Shown: in pieces, positions 28,308-38,626 of the stretch
Numbering within the stretch: position 1 is the first letter of the stretch
Layout of the letters: each line of letters opens with the position of its first letter
Source: Lewinellaceae bacterium
GTDB taxonomy: Bacteria; Bacteroidota; Bacteroidia; Chitinophagales; Saprospiraceae
DNA length: 64,000 nucleotides
Direction: 5' to 3'
NCBI GenBank assembly: GCA_016712415.1
Contig: JADJRC010000047.1
Coordinates: forward strand, 103,009-167,008
Notes under the pieces: generated by a model
What the model was told of the DNA's origin: nothing
Databases searched by the model: none
The model's input: the letters and a program-made list of their open reading frames with translations, nothing else
Made by a program: the position numbers and the translations under genes

Positions 28308-29240
28308 ATGCCCAAAGTAAAAATAGACAATTTCGAGATCGAAGTGCCCGACGGCACCACCATCCTCAACGCCGCACGGCAGATCGGCGGCGACATTGTG
28401 CCGCCGGCCATGTGCTATTACTCTACCCTGCAGGGTTCGGGTGGAAAATGCCGCACCTGTCTGGTTAAAGTGACCAAAGGCTCCGAGAAAGACCCGCGTC
28501 CGATGCCCAAACTGGTGGCCTCCTGTCAGCAGACGGTTATGGACGGCATGGAAGTAGCCAACATCACGAGCGAGGAAGTGCTCAACGCGCGCAAGGGTGT
28601 TGTGGAATTCTTGCTCATCAACCACCCGCTCGATTGCCCGATCTGCGACCAGGCCGGCGAATGCCACCTGCAGGACCTTGCTTTCGAGCATGGCGCAGAG
28701 CAGACCCGCTACGAATTTGAGCGCCGCACTTTTGAAAAAATTGACATCGGCCCGTACATCAAACTGCACATGACGCGCTGCATCCTGTGCTACCGCTGCG
28801 TATACACCGCAAACCAGTTGACCGACAACCGCGTACACGGGATCATCAACCGCGGCGACCACGCCGAGATCAGCACCTTTATCGAGAAGGCCATTGATAA
28901 CGACTTTTCGGGCAATGTGATCGATGTTTGTCCGGTCGGCGCCCTGACCGACCGCACCTTCCGCTTTAAAAGCCGCGTGTGGTTCCTCAATCCCATGAAT
29001 GCCCATCGCGACTGCCCGACCTGCAGCGGCAAGGCGGTCGTGTGGATGTACGGCAACGAGATTTTCCGCGTGACAGCCCGCAAGGACAAATACGACGAGG
29101 TGCACGATTTTATCTGCAATACCTGCCGTTTTGAGAAAAAAGCATTGAGCGACTGGACAGTGGAAGGACCGCGCGATATAGATCGCCATTCCGTGATCAG
29201 CCAGAACCATTACGAGGGCCAGACACAGACCGTACGCTGA
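28308..29240 (+). CDS. nuoG: NADH-quinone oxidoreductase subunit G, short form
   Basis: 310 aa. N-terminal [2Fe-2S] ferredoxin domain with Cys in PPAMCYYS, GGKCRTCLV and VASCQQ. A His/Cys [4Fe-4S] site is in HPLDCPICDQAGEC, then CILCYRCV with VIDVCPVGAL, and further Cys pairs in DCPTCSG and ICNTCRFE. The long molybdopterin-like C-terminal domain of E. coli NuoG is missing, a form also seen in other Bacteroidota. It is preceded by the inserted cassette with only 3 nt between. Confidence 0.92.
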   Translation: MPKVKIDNFEIEVPDGTTILNAARQIGGDIVPPAMCYYSTLQGSGGKCRTCLVKVTKGSEKDPRPMPKLVASCQQTVMDGMEVANITSEEVLNARKGVVEFLLINHPLDCPICDQAGECHLQDLAFEHGAEQTRYEFERRTFEKIDIGPYIKLHMTRCILCYRCVYTANQLTDNRVHGIINRGDHAEISTFIEKAIDNDFSGNVIDVCPVGALTDRTFRFKSRVWFLNPMNAHRDCPTCSGKAVVWMYGNEIFRVTARKDKYDEVHDFICNTCRFEKKALSDWTVEGPRDIDRHSVISQNHYEGQTQTVR

Positions 29241-29270
29241 ACTTCATAAAACCATTTCAACTTTCTGCAA

Positions 29271-30302
29271 ATGCTGATACTGCTTTTTGATACTGCACTG
29301 ATTCTGGAGAAATCCATACTTGTCATCGTTTTGTTCCTCATTACGTTGGGTGTGGCGGCTTATTCTACCTATGGAGAGCGCAAAGTCGCAGCCTTCATCC
29401 AGGACCGGCTGGGACCCAATCGCGCGGGACCGTTTGGTCTGCTACAACCCCTGGCAGACGGCGTCAAGTTTTTTACCAAGGAGGACTTTATGCCGAATGC
29501 GGCCGAACGCTGGCTGTATATACTCGCGCCGGGCGCCTTTATGTTCGTTGCCTGTATGACCAGTGCCGTGATCCCCTGGGGCACGCAACTCACCATATTC
29601 CCGCGTCCTGTAGACCTCCAGGTGGCAGATATCAACATTGGTATTCTGTACGTGATGGGCTTCACCTCGCTGGGCGTTTACGGCATCATGATCGGCGGCT
29701 GGTCGTCGAACAACAAGTATTCCCTGTACGGCGCTATCCGCGCATCATCACAAATGATTTCCTACGAACTGGCGATGGGCCTGTCGATCATTGCGGTGGT
29801 CATGCTGACCGGCACCCTGAGCCTGAAGGAGATTGCGGCACAGCAAACGGGGTTTAACTGGAACATCTGGTATCAGCCGCTCGGGTTTCTCCTGTTTTTT
29901 ATTTGCTCGCTTGCCGAATGCAACCGGGCGCCATTTGATATGGCGGAATGTGAAACCGAACTTGTCGGCGGCTACCACACGGAGTACAGCTCGATGAAAC
30001 TCGGATTTTATCTTTTTGCCGAATACATCAATATGTTCATTTCCTGCACCATCATCGCCACACTTTATTTCGGCGGCTACAACTTTCCCGGCGTAGACCC
30101 CGGGTGGTTGGGTGGCTTCATGGGGCCGATTGTGCTGTTCGCCAAAATATTCTTTTTCATTTTTGTCTTCATGTGGATACGCTGGACCATCCCGCGTTTT
30201 CGCTACGACCAATTGATGCACCTGGGCTGGAAATCGCTGATCCCGCTGGCCATCCTGAATATGTTGCTGACCGGCGCCGGCGTTTTGCTTTTTGAAAATT
30301 AA
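29271..30302 (+). CDS. nuoH: NADH-quinone oxidoreductase subunit H
   Basis: 343 aa, about eight membrane helices, the subunit linking the quinone cavity to the proton-pumping arm. Family signatures: TYGERKVAAFIQDRLGPNRA near 33-52, QPLADGVKFFTKED, and AECNRAPFDMAECETELVGG with the conserved acidic residues; WIRWTIPRFRYDQLM lies near the C-terminus. Length is typical. Confidence 0.97.
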   Translation: MLILLFDTALILEKSILVIVLFLITLGVAAYSTYGERKVAAFIQDRLGPNRAGPFGLLQPLADGVKFFTKEDFMPNAAERWLYILAPGAFMFVACMTSAVIPWGTQLTIFPRPVDLQVADINIGILYVMGFTSLGVYGIMIGGWSSNNKYSLYGAIRASSQMISYELAMGLSIIAVVMLTGTLSLKEIAAQQTGFNWNIWYQPLGFLLFFICSLAECNRAPFDMAECETELVGGYHTEYSSMKLGFYLFAEYINMFISCTIIATLYFGGYNFPGVDPGWLGGFMGPIVLFAKIFFFIFVFMWIRWTIPRFRYDQLMHLGWKSLIPLAILNMLLTGAGVLLFEN

Positions 30303-30330
30303 AATATTGTACATCAGTACATTGTAAGAT

Positions 30331-30891
30331 ATGCAAGCACTCACGAACCGCTCGAAAAATGTCGTCGACAAAAAGATGACCTTCATGGAGCGCATATACC
30401 TGCCGGCGATCCTCAGCGGCATGTGGATCACACTCAAGCATTTCTTTCGTAAAAAGAATGCGCTGAACTACCCGGAAGAAAAACGTCCCTTTGCGCCGGT
30501 ATACCGCGGCTGGCACGTGCTCAAGCGCGACGCCAAAGGCCGGGAGAATTGTACGGCCTGCGGCCTCTGCGCTGTCGCCTGTCCTGCCGAAGCCATCACA
30601 ATGGAGGCTGCAGAACGCCGGAAAGGAGAAGAGCACCTGTACCGGGAAGAGAAATATGCTGCGGTATACGAGATCAATATGTTGCGCTGTATTTTTTGTG
30701 GTTTGTGTGAAGAAGCCTGCCCCAAAGAGGCTATTTTCCTGACTGACCGCATCGTGCCCAGCGACTACGTCCGACAAAACTTCATTTTTGGAAAAGATAT
30801 GCTCGTGGAAGGCATCGATCCGGCCAATCGCATTGATGTTACTGTCCGACAAAAGCACATTCAGGAGCATAAAACGGGCAGTGGGCAGTAG
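30331..30891 (+). CDS. nuoI: NADH-quinone oxidoreductase subunit I
   Basis: 186 aa, ferredoxin-like subunit carrying the [4Fe-4S] clusters N6a and N6b. The two CxxCxxCxxxCP motifs are visible: CTACGLCAVACP and CIFCGLCEEACP, with an N-terminal amphipathic/membrane-contact helix. It follows nuoH by 28 nt and passes electrons from NuoG to NuoB. Confidence 0.97.
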   Translation: MQALTNRSKNVVDKKMTFMERIYLPAILSGMWITLKHFFRKKNALNYPEEKRPFAPVYRGWHVLKRDAKGRENCTACGLCAVACPAEAITMEAAERRKGEEHLYREEKYAAVYEINMLRCIFCGLCEEACPKEAIFLTDRIVPSDYVRQNFIFGKDMLVEGIDPANRIDVTVRQKHIQEHKTGSGQ

Positions 30892-30952
30892 CAGTGGTAC
30901 AGATTCCAGAAACCTTTTTACCCTGAAAACCAACTAACCTTATCTCAATGGC

Positions 30953-31453
30953 ATGACACTCTACCTATTTCTGACGCTCGCAGTTGTATCCGTGATAACA
31001 GCCCTGCTGATGGTGTTTTCCAAAAGCCCCGTTCGCAGCGTGTTATACCTGATCCTTACCTTTTTTGCCATTGCCGGTCAATATATCCTGCTCAATGCGC
31101 AGTTTCTCGCGGTCGTGCACATCATCGTATATGCAGGAGCCATTATGGTATTGTTCCTGTTTGTTTTAATGATGCTTAACCTGAACAGCGATACCGAACC
31201 GCAGAAATCGACGGTCTGGAAACTGACGGCGGGCATAGCCTCCGGGCTGCTTCTCGTAACCCTCGTGGGCGCCCTGCGCGGCAGTATTCAGATCAGCACC
31301 CCTGCCGAGGCCAATGGCCGGGTTGGGCTGGTAGAAAACCTCGGACGGGTATTGTTCACCGATTTTGTGGTACCCTTTGAAATCGCCGGTATTTTGTTCC
31401 TGGCAGCGATGGTGGGGGCCGTACTGGTGGGAAAACGCGACCTGCAAGTCTAA
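30953..31453 (+). CDS. nuoJ: NADH-quinone oxidoreductase subunit J
   Basis: 166 aa with five predicted membrane helices. Conserved features include [20 protein letters not shown] and [20 protein letters not shown], the ND6-type signature with the pi-bulge helix. The last helix ([16 protein letters not shown]) is typical of NuoJ ends. It lies 34 nt before nuoK. Confidence 0.95.
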   Translation: MTLYLFLTLAVVSVITALLMVFSKSPVRSVLYLILTFFAIAGQYILLNAQFLAVVHIIVYAGAIMVLFLFVLMMLNLNSDTEPQKSTVWKLTAGIASGLLLVTLVGALRGSIQISTPAEANGRVGLVENLGRVLFTDFVVPFEIAGILFLAAMVGAVLVGKRDLQV

Positions 31454-31487
31454 ATATCACCAAAAGACGTTTGTAAATCAGAAGATT

Positions 31488-31807
31488 ATGCTCGAATCAA
31501 TTCGTCAGATACCTATCGACTACTACGTTTACCTCAGCACCCTGTTGTTCGTGATCGGGATACTGGGAGTCTTGATCCGCCGCAATGCCATCATCGTATT
31601 GATGTGCGTCGAACTGATGCTCAATGCCGTGAACCTGTTGCTGGCAGCATTTTCCACTTACCTGGCGACGCCCAGGGCCAGATCATGGTGTTTTTCATCA
31701 TGGTCGTGGCGGCCGCCGAAGCGGCGGTGGGGCTTGGCATTCTGGTGATGATCTACCGGAATACTAAATCAACAGATATTTCCTTGCTGGACAAACTCCG
31801 AAATTAA
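31488..31807 (+). CDS. nuoK: NADH-quinone oxidoreductase subunit K, interrupted by a single-base frameshift
   Basis: The start [17 protein letters not shown] and the first two helices with [16 protein letters not shown] are in one frame up to 31666. The rest ([31 protein letters not shown]) continues in the -1 frame from 31667. Restoring one base in CTGGC(G)GAC yields a normal subunit of about 106 aa including AFSTYLADAQGQ. Both conserved membrane Glu residues needed for proton translocation survive, one on each side. Because nuoK is essential to complex I and its neighbours are intact, a sequencing indel is more likely than a real mutation. Confidence 0.85.
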
Positions 31808-31873
31808 TGATGAATGGTGAATGATGAATGATGAACAGCGGATAACAGCCTGGTCATTTATCATTCATAATGC
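31804..31873. repeat. Short GATGAAT heptamer repeats between nuoK and nuoL
   Basis: The 75-base gap contains TGATGAATGGTGAATGATGAATGATGAAC followed 15 bases later by an inverted version (TTTATCATTCATAATG). It looks like the short heptameric repeats also seen at 51744 and 52198. Any effect on nuoL expression is unknown. Confidence 0.55.
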
Positions 31874-31882
31874 TCGAGAATT

Positions 31883-33772
31883 ATGAATGCACTGATACCT
31901 TTAATTCCTTTTCTGCCATTTGCAGGGTTCCTCATCAACGGACTGTTCGGCAAAAAAATGTCGAAAACAGCCGTCGGCATTACAGGCTCGGGCGCCCTGC
32001 TGGCATCGTTTCTGCTGAGTGTGGCCTGCTTCAACCAGGTTGCGGCATCCGGACCGATCCACCTCTCGCTGTACAATTTCCTTACCGTTGACAGCCTGTC
32101 CGTCAATTTTGCTTTTCTGATCGACCAGTTGTCCGTCTGGATGATGCTGATCGTCACAGGCATCGGCTTTCTGATCCACGTCTACAGTATAGGCTACATG
32201 CACGACGACGAGGGGTTCTGGAAGTTTTTCGCCTACCTCAACCTGTTTATTTTTTCCATGCTGCTGCTCATTATGGGCGACAACTTCCTGATGCTGTTTT
32301 TCGGCTGGGAGGGCGTGGGATTGTGCTCCTACCTGCTTATCGGGTTCTGGTACACCAATACGGAGTATGGCAAAGCCGCGCGTAAGGCGTTCATTATGAA
32401 CCGCATCGGCGACCTGGGTTTGTTGCTGGGCATTTTCCTGATATTCAAAACCTTCGGTACTTTAAATTTTACCGAGTTGTTTGCACAACTTCCGGCCATA
32501 CGTTTGGAAGCCGGCGTCGTTACCCTGATCTGCATCCTGTTGTTTGTCGGCGCTATGGGTAAGAGCGCTCAAATCCCGCTCTACACCTGGCTACCCGATG
32601 CCATGGCCGGCCCGACACCTGTATCGGCGCTCATCCACGCAGCGACGATGGTTACGGCAGGCGTTTACCTGGTAGCCCGTTGCAATCCGTTGTATTCGCT
32701 GTCGCCCGACGCCATGCACGTGGTGGCATTTGTCGGTCTGGTGACAAGCATATTTGCAGCGGTGATCGGTCTGCGCCAGAACGATATCAAAAAAGTGCTC
32801 GCCTACTCCACCGTATCCCAACTGGGCCTGATGTTTATCGGCCTGGGTATGGGCGCGTATGCGAGCGCTATTTTTCACGTAACAACCCACGCCTTCTTCA
32901 AGGCGTTGCTGTTCCTGGCAGCCGGCAGTGTGATACACGGCATGGGCGGCGAACAGGACATTCGGAATATGGGCGGACTGCGCAAGGCAATGCCGGTCAC
33001 CTTCTGGGTTTTTCTGATCGGTACGTTTGCCATATCGGGGTTCCCGCTGCTCTCGGGTTTCTTCTCCAAAGACGAAATATTCGCCTATACCTACGCGCAC
33101 GGCGGAAAATGGTGGTGGGGATTTGCCGGCCTGGGCGCCTTCTTTACCGCGATTTATATGTGCCGGCTGCTTTATGTCACCTTCTTCGGGACTTTTCGCG
33201 GGACGGACGAGCAAAAACATCACCTGCATGAAAGTCCGGCAGTAATGACGATTCCCCTCGTTGTGCTGGCCGTACTGTCGGTTGCCGGCGGTTTTTTGAA
33301 CACGCCCCATTTCATGCACCTCGGCAGTCCGCAATGGCTGGCGCACTGGTTTTCCTCCGTGATCCCGATGGCAGAAATGCACCTGCCTGAAAGCACCGAA
33401 TGGTCGCTGATGACCTTCACGACGACGCTTGCGGTTGCCGTTATCGGCGCCCTGTACTTTGTGTACGCACGACCGGGCAATCTTCCCGTTGCCGATGCGG
33501 CGCAAGGAGGCCTGACCAGGTTAATTGCCAACAAGTTTTATGTAGACGAGATTTACGATTTCCTCTTTGTACGGCCGTTGGAAAAACTGTCGAAGATATT
33601 TCATTATTACGTCGACATTCAGGGCATTGACGGTATCGTAAACGGGATTGGAAGCGGGGTGCAGCGCATTGGCGCCGGTTTCAGGAAACTCCAGAACGGA
33701 AATATTGAATACTATTTATTCGGCATGGTGGCTGGGGTAATCCTGATCATGTTGAAAATGTTTTTACCGTGA
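31883..33772 (+). CDS. nuoL: NADH-quinone oxidoreductase subunit L
   Basis: 629 aa, the distal antiporter-like proton pump with about 15 membrane helices and the long lateral helix near the C-terminus. Motifs: FFGWEGVGLCSYLLIGFWY (acidic residue in helix 5), IPLYTWLPDAMAGPTPVSAL, and LAYSTVSQLGLMFIGLGMG. The length matches the family. Confidence 0.97.
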   Translation: MNALIPLIPFLPFAGFLINGLFGKKMSKTAVGITGSGALLASFLLSVACFNQVAASGPIHLSLYNFLTVDSLSVNFAFLIDQLSVWMMLIVTGIGFLIHVYSIGYMHDDEGFWKFFAYLNLFIFSMLLLIMGDNFLMLFFGWEGVGLCSYLLIGFWYTNTEYGKAARKAFIMNRIGDLGLLLGIFLIFKTFGTLNFTELFAQLPAIRLEAGVVTLICILLFVGAMGKSAQIPLYTWLPDAMAGPTPVSALIHAATMVTAGVYLVARCNPLYSLSPDAMHVVAFVGLVTSIFAAVIGLRQNDIKKVLAYSTVSQLGLMFIGLGMGAYASAIFHVTTHAFFKALLFLAAGSVIHGMGGEQDIRNMGGLRKAMPVTFWVFLIGTFAISGFPLLSGFFSKDEIFAYTYAHGGKWWWGFAGLGAFFTAIYMCRLLYVTFFGTFRGTDEQKHHLHESPAVMTIPLVVLAVLSVAGGFLNTPHFMHLGSPQWLAHWFSSVIPMAEMHLPESTEWSLMTFTTTLAVAVIGALYFVYARPGNLPVADAAQGGLTRLIANKFYVDEIYDFLFVRPLEKLSKIFHYYVDIQGIDGIVNGIGSGVQRIGAGFRKLQNGNIEYYLFGMVAGVILIMLKMFLP

Positions 33773-33793
33773 ACCGCCTAGGCCGCCATACCT

Positions 33794-35406
33794 GTGAAAA
33801 AACTTGAAGCGCTTGAACCATTTATTTTCTACGCCATACTCGCGTTATGGGTAGTACCGTTATGGTCGCTCGATTTTTTCGTGACCGGAGACGGTCCCTG
33901 CCACCTGTACAATTCCAAAATATTGCTGGACTGGTACCGGGGCGGGTACAAGGACTTCTACGATCCGTTTTATTTTTTAAATACCAATTTCGATCCAAAC
34001 TGGCTGTTCAACCTGATCACCACCCCTTTGCTGGCCTGGGTTTCACCCGGTATCGCGGAAAAGATATTCCTGACCCTGTATGTGTCGGGTTCGGGTTGGG
34101 GTTTCGGTATCTGGTCAGCCGGATTAACCCTGCTGCTAAATTTATCAGTTCGCTGGGTCTGTTGTTTTGCTGTCACAAATTGATCACCATGGGTTTTTTC
34201 AACAACTCCCTGAGCCTGATGCTGTGGTTCTGGCTGGCCGGATGGTGGTGGCACAAACGCGACGATTTCCGGCTTGGCACCCTGATCAAAACAGCATTGC
34301 TGATGCTCCTGCTCTACTCGGCCCACCCGATGGGATTGTCTTTTGCAGGAATGATGATGGCGGCTATGCTCGCCGGCCTGTTGCTTTACGAAACAAACAT
34401 GAAAGGATGGACGCAAAGTCGGGACTTGTTTCTAAAGCGCCTGAAAGGATTGGTATTGAGCGCTTTACCCATGCTTCTGCTGTTTTTGGAGTTTGCTTTT
34501 CGCCGCGAATGGTCGACGGACAACAATACACCGGACGTCAAAGATACGCTGGAAAAAATCGGCCGGCTGACGTCGCTGGTCACCCTGAACCACGATGAAT
34601 CAGGCTGGGCCATTGCAACCTCCGTTGCCTGCGGGTTGCTGCTCATTGCTGCCATTATGTTGCGCATCCGCGAGCGCCGATTTGCGCCGGCCGACGGGCT
34701 CATCCTGTTCTTTGGCCTGGTGATATACAGTATCCTGAATCCGCCCAGCAGTTTTTCAGGCGGGCTTGAAGTACCGTTCCGGATGGGCCTGATCCCGTTT
34801 TTTGCCATAATGTTTTGGGCAGCAACGGCACAATTCCCGGCATGGGCCAAATTGGCAGTGCAAACAGTTGCGCTGGTGCTGACGCTGGGATTTCTGAGCG
34901 TGCGTATGCCCGTGTTGCGCAACGCTTCCGACTACGCCAAAGAAATATATAGTTGCAATGGCGCTATAAACGCCCGGGCGACCATCCTGACCCTGAATTA
35001 CGACTGGACCGGGCATACGCCCGAAGGGCAACCCATAGCCGACAGGATTTGGCTCTTCAACCACGTGGATTGCTACCTGGGCGCCAGCCGTTCGGCGGTC
35101 ATTTCCGATAATTACGAGGCGAATTACTGGTATTTCCCGACCATTGCACGCTGGAACACCAACATGTACCAGCAGACGGACAAGGACGGTATCAATTTCG
35201 ACAACAGGCCGCCTCGTGCCGATATGCTGAGTTACAACCGCAGAACCTCCCAGCAGATCGACTATGTACTGATGTTGAGTTATACCGACGAGTTCAAAGA
35301 CCACGAATATACCAAAGAGATATTTTCCCAACTGGAGCAGGGATTCGAGCAAATCTTCGTCTCCGAACACAAGCGGGCAGTGCTGTATAAGCGGCGCGGC
35401 TTGTGA
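33794..35406 (+). CDS. GT-C-like multi-pass membrane protein between nuoL and nuoM, frameshifted
   Basis: Two frames join at a G-run at 34098-34101: the first part (MKKLEALEPFIFYAILALWV to about residue 102) and the second (FRYLVSRINPAAKFISSLG to the stop at 35406). One extra G gives a continuous ~537-aa protein with about ten helices. After helix 1 comes FVTGDGPCHLYNSK, an acidic/His loop like the catalytic loop of GT-C glycosyltransferases; a soluble C-terminal part follows from about 385. It is not a complex I subunit. Family is unassigned; glycosyltransferase is an inference from topology and the loop. Confidence 0.6.
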
Positions 35407-35446
35407 TAAAAAAAACAGTCATTTTAACAAAAAAAGGACCGACCTG

Positions 35447-36892
35447 ATGTCACTTTTACTCCTGTTAATACCCCTGATCACCAGCGTCTTTTTATTACTT
35501 GGTCGCCCTTCTGCGGCGCGAACGATCGCACTGGCAGCAACGCTGGCCAATCTGGCCGTCAGTTTGATCGTGTGTGCGGGTTTTGTCAATGACGGTACAT
35601 TCAACTACGAGATCAGTTTCCCATGGGTAGCTCAAGCCGGCATCACATTCCGGCTCGGCCTTGATGGCGTCAGTCTGCTCATGGTGCTGCTCACCAACCT
35701 GCTTTCGCCGTTGATCGTGATGAGCAGTTATAACAGTAAAATGGATACCGAATCCCGCTATTACGGCCTGCTGCTAATGATGGTCGCAGCCCTGAACGGG
35801 GTATTTATGGCGCTCGACGGCCTGGTATTCTATGTGTTTTATGAACTGGCGCTTATTCCGATCTACTTCATCTGCGCCATTTGGGGCGGACAGGACAGGA
35901 TTCGGGTCACGCTGAAATTTTTCATCTACACGTTTGTCGGGTCGTTGTTCATGCTGGTGTCGCTGCTGTACGTTTACCTGCAAACGCCCGGCGCCCATTC
36001 ATTTGCCTGGGAAGCCCTGGTGCAGGTACAACTTTCCCCTGAAACAGCCGGTTGGGTAATGATGGGCTTTTTCCTGGCTTTTGCCGTAAAAATGCCTGTT
36101 TTCCCATTCCATACCTGGCAGCCCGACACGTATGTAACGGCTCCGACAGGCGGCACCATGCTGCTTTCGGGTATCATGCTGAAAATGGGGGTATACGGCG
36201 CCATCCGCTGGATGATCCCCCTTTCTCCGGAAGCCATGCACACCTGGGCGCCCATCTTCATTATGCTGGCGGTGACAGGTATTGTGTACGCAAGCATTAT
36301 TGCAGTGAAGCAAAGCGATATAAAACGCCTGATTGCCTACTCCTCCATCGCCCACGTCGGTCTGATCGCCGCCGGGGTGTTTGCGTGGAATAAAGCGGGC
36401 TTGCAGGGCAGCCTTATTCAGATGCTCAACCACGGAATCAATGTGGTGGGTTTGTTCTATATTGTCGATCTCATCGAACGACGCACCGGAACCCGCACGC
36501 TGGCAGATATGGGCGGCATCGCCAAGTCAGCGCCAAAATTTGCCGCGCTTTTCATGATCATTATGCTCGGCGCGGTGGCAGTACCTCTGACGAACGGCTT
36601 CCCCGGCGAGTTTTTGTTGCTCAACGGCGTCTGGAACTACAACGTTTGGCTTGGGGCTATATCTGGACTGACCATCATTTTTGGGGCGATTTACATGCTG
36701 CGCGCCTATGGTTTGGCCGTGTTTGGAGAACAGAGCCGGGAAACGGCAAATTTCGAAGATGTAAAAACCAATGAGTGGATCGTGCTGGGTGTCATCGCAG
36801 GTCTGGTTATTGTACTCGGCTTCTTCCCGCAACTGGTGCTGAACCTTACAGACAGTTCGGTGAACCGGATATTAGGGGCTGTACAACTATAA
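35447..36892 (+). CDS. nuoM: NADH-quinone oxidoreductase subunit M
   Basis: 481 aa, antiporter-like membrane subunit, about 14 helices. Motifs: FYELALIPIYFICAIWGG with the helix-5 Glu, FHTWQPDTYVTAPTGGTMLL and RLIAYSSIAHVGLIAAGVF. Length and order (L, M, N) are standard, although a membrane protein gene intervenes before it and an S4 gene after it. Confidence 0.97.
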   Translation: MSLLLLLIPLITSVFLLLGRPSAARTIALAATLANLAVSLIVCAGFVNDGTFNYEISFPWVAQAGITFRLGLDGVSLLMVLLTNLLSPLIVMSSYNSKMDTESRYYGLLLMMVAALNGVFMALDGLVFYVFYELALIPIYFICAIWGGQDRIRVTLKFFIYTFVGSLFMLVSLLYVYLQTPGAHSFAWEALVQVQLSPETAGWVMMGFFLAFAVKMPVFPFHTWQPDTYVTAPTGGTMLLSGIMLKMGVYGAIRWMIPLSPEAMHTWAPIFIMLAVTGIVYASIIAVKQSDIKRLIAYSSIAHVGLIAAGVFAWNKAGLQGSLIQMLNHGINVVGLFYIVDLIERRTGTRTLADMGGIAKSAPKFAALFMIIMLGAVAVPLTNGFPGEFLLLNGVWNYNVWLGAISGLTIIFGAIYMLRAYGLAVFGEQSRETANFEDVKTNEWIVLGVIAGLVIVLGFFPQLVLNLTDSSVNRILGAVQL

Positions 36893-36931
36893 ATACAAAC
36901 CAACGGCTGTCTGATCCTAACGCAACCACAC

Positions 36932-37138
36932 ATGCAATTTGAATTAAACGGCCACGAATATATTACCCTGAACAACCTGCTGAAGGCAATTGGTCTTGTC
37001 GGAACCGGTGGCGAAGCGAACATCCGGATAACAAACGGAGAAGTGCGGGTAAACGGCATCGTGGAGACACAAAAACGCAAAAAACTGAGGGCAGGAGATG
37101 TCATCGAATTCCAGCAGGCTGCCATTGAAATAACATAA
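36932..37138 (+). CDS. Small S4-domain RNA-binding protein (YbcJ-like)
   Basis: 68 aa. A single S4 fold: LNNLLKAIGLVGTGGEANI, NGEVRVNGIVETQKRKKL and GDVIEFQ are the classic S4 strands and Lys/Arg surface, as in E. coli YbcJ. It sits in the gap between nuoM and nuoN, same strand, 39 nt after nuoM. Presumably binds RNA in the cytoplasm; its target and the reason for its presence in the nuo operon are unknown. Confidence 0.75.
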   Translation: MQFELNGHEYITLNNLLKAIGLVGTGGEANIRITNGEVRVNGIVETQKRKKLRAGDVIEFQQAAIEIT

Positions 37139-37180
37139 TTCACTGAAATTTATCTGCAGACCGACGATCTGCGTCATATT

Positions 37181-38572
37181 ATGACTGCATTACTCATTCT
37201 CTTCACCACAGCTATCGCAGTCCTGTTCGCAGGCCTGACGAACAACCGCAGTTTGTTGCAACCGGTAACCCTGATCGGCATATTGCTCGCTCTGGGCGCC
37301 ACTATCCTGGACATTTCCGGCAACAGCGTGGAAGGCTGGAACGACATGTACGCGTCGATGTTCCACTTCGACGGCTATGCCCTTGCGTTTACCGGCGTTG
37401 TCCTGCTGATCACTGCGCTTATTGCAGGGTTGTCCGGCTGGGGATTCCGGAACCTCAACCATACGCTTGGCGACAACTACGGGTTGATCCTGTTCAGTCT
37501 TTGCGGGGCCCTGTGCATGTTTTCCTTTACCAATATGGTGATGCTTTTCCTCGGTATTGAGATACTGAGCATACCCCTGTACGTACTGGCCGGCAGCCGC
37601 CGCGACGACCTTGCAGGCAACGAGGCTGCGCTCAAATACTTCCTGATGGGTGCGTTTGCAACAGGCATTTTGCTGTTCGGTATGGCGCTGGTTTATGGCG
37701 CTACGGCCAGTTTCGACATTCAGTTTATCGCCGATTGCATCAGCGACGGCCGGCATTCTGCGGGCATGTTGCACGTCGGCATCCTGCTTATAATTGTTGG
37801 ACTGAGTTTCAAGGTGTCGGCTGCACCGTTCCACTTCTGGGCGCCGGATGTATATACCGGTAGCCCCAACCTGATTACAACATTTATGGCTACGGTTGTA
37901 AAAACCGCAGGTTTTGCCGCGTTTTACCGTTTGTTTTCCATGGGTTTTGCCCCTGCAATCGACTTCTGGAGTATGCCGCTGGTTGCGATATCGGCGCTCA
38001 CCATGACGCTGGCCAACACCACGGCACTTTTCCAGACCAATTTCAAGCGCATGATGGCCTATTCGTCCATTGCACATGCCGGATACTTGCTGCTGGCTGT
38101 TCTGGCAATTGGTACGGAGGGCAGCGCACGAGCATTGTTGTTCTATACGCTTACCTATTCGCTTGCTACCGTGTGCGCATTCGGCATATACATGGTTGTG
38201 GCCGAACAGAACGACGACGGCTCCTTCGCGGCCTTTAACGGACTGAGTAAAAAGCAGCCCATGCTTGCTGTGGCCATGACCATTGCCATGTTGTCGCTCG
38301 CCGGCATTCCACCCACGGCAGGTTTTTTCGGTAAATATTTTCTGTTCACTGCGGCGTTTGCAAAATATCCCTGGCTTATCGTGCTGGCGGTCATCAACTC
38401 GGCTGTTTCCATCTATTATTACTTCAAGATCATTATTGCCATGTACTTCACCCGGGAAGAAAATGCTTACAGCGTGTCTGTGCCGGGCAATGTAAGGTGG
38501 GTGGTATTGATCGGGTTACTCCTGATCGCCCTGCTCACACTGGCGCCGGGAAGTGTGTATGCCCTGATGTAG
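37181..38572 (+). CDS. nuoN: NADH-quinone oxidoreductase subunit N
   Basis: 463 aa, the third antiporter-like subunit, about 13-14 helices. Motifs: LFLGIEILSIPLYVLAGSRR with the conserved Glu, KVSAAPFHFWAPDVYTGSP and MMAYSSIAHAGYLLLAVL. Last gene of the complex I operon. The stop is followed by a nested hairpin at 38585-38622 that could act as a weak terminator. Confidence 0.97.
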   Translation: MTALLILFTTAIAVLFAGLTNNRSLLQPVTLIGILLALGATILDISGNSVEGWNDMYASMFHFDGYALAFTGVVLLITALIAGLSGWGFRNLNHTLGDNYGLILFSLCGALCMFSFTNMVMLFLGIEILSIPLYVLAGSRRDDLAGNEAALKYFLMGAFATGILLFGMALVYGATASFDIQFIADCISDGRHSAGMLHVGILLIIVGLSFKVSAAPFHFWAPDVYTGSPNLITTFMATVVKTAGFAAFYRLFSMGFAPAIDFWSMPLVAISALTMTLANTTALFQTNFKRMMAYSSIAHAGYLLLAVLAIGTEGSARALLFYTLTYSLATVCAFGIYMVVAEQNDDGSFAAFNGLSKKQPMLAVAMTIAMLSLAGIPPTAGFFGKYFLFTAAFAKYPWLIVLAVINSAVSIYYYFKIIIAMYFTREENAYSVSVPGNVRWVVLIGLLLIALLTLAPGSVYALM

Positions 38573-38584
38573 CAATTGTTCATG

Positions 38585-38622
38585 CCGGAATTCTTCGGAT
38601 TTAAGAATCCACAGAATTCCAG
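38585..38622. terminator. Nested hairpin after nuoN
   Basis: GGAATTCT...AGAATTCC encloses GGATT-TAAG-AATCC. There is no clear T-run, so termination is uncertain; it could also be an operator next to the shared element at 38627. Confidence 0.3.
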
Positions 38623-38626
38623 GGTG

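Noticed and set aside
28095..29210. 371-codon minus-strand open frame across nuoG
   Set aside because: Complement of nuoG with its cysteine motifs; no independent coding evidence.
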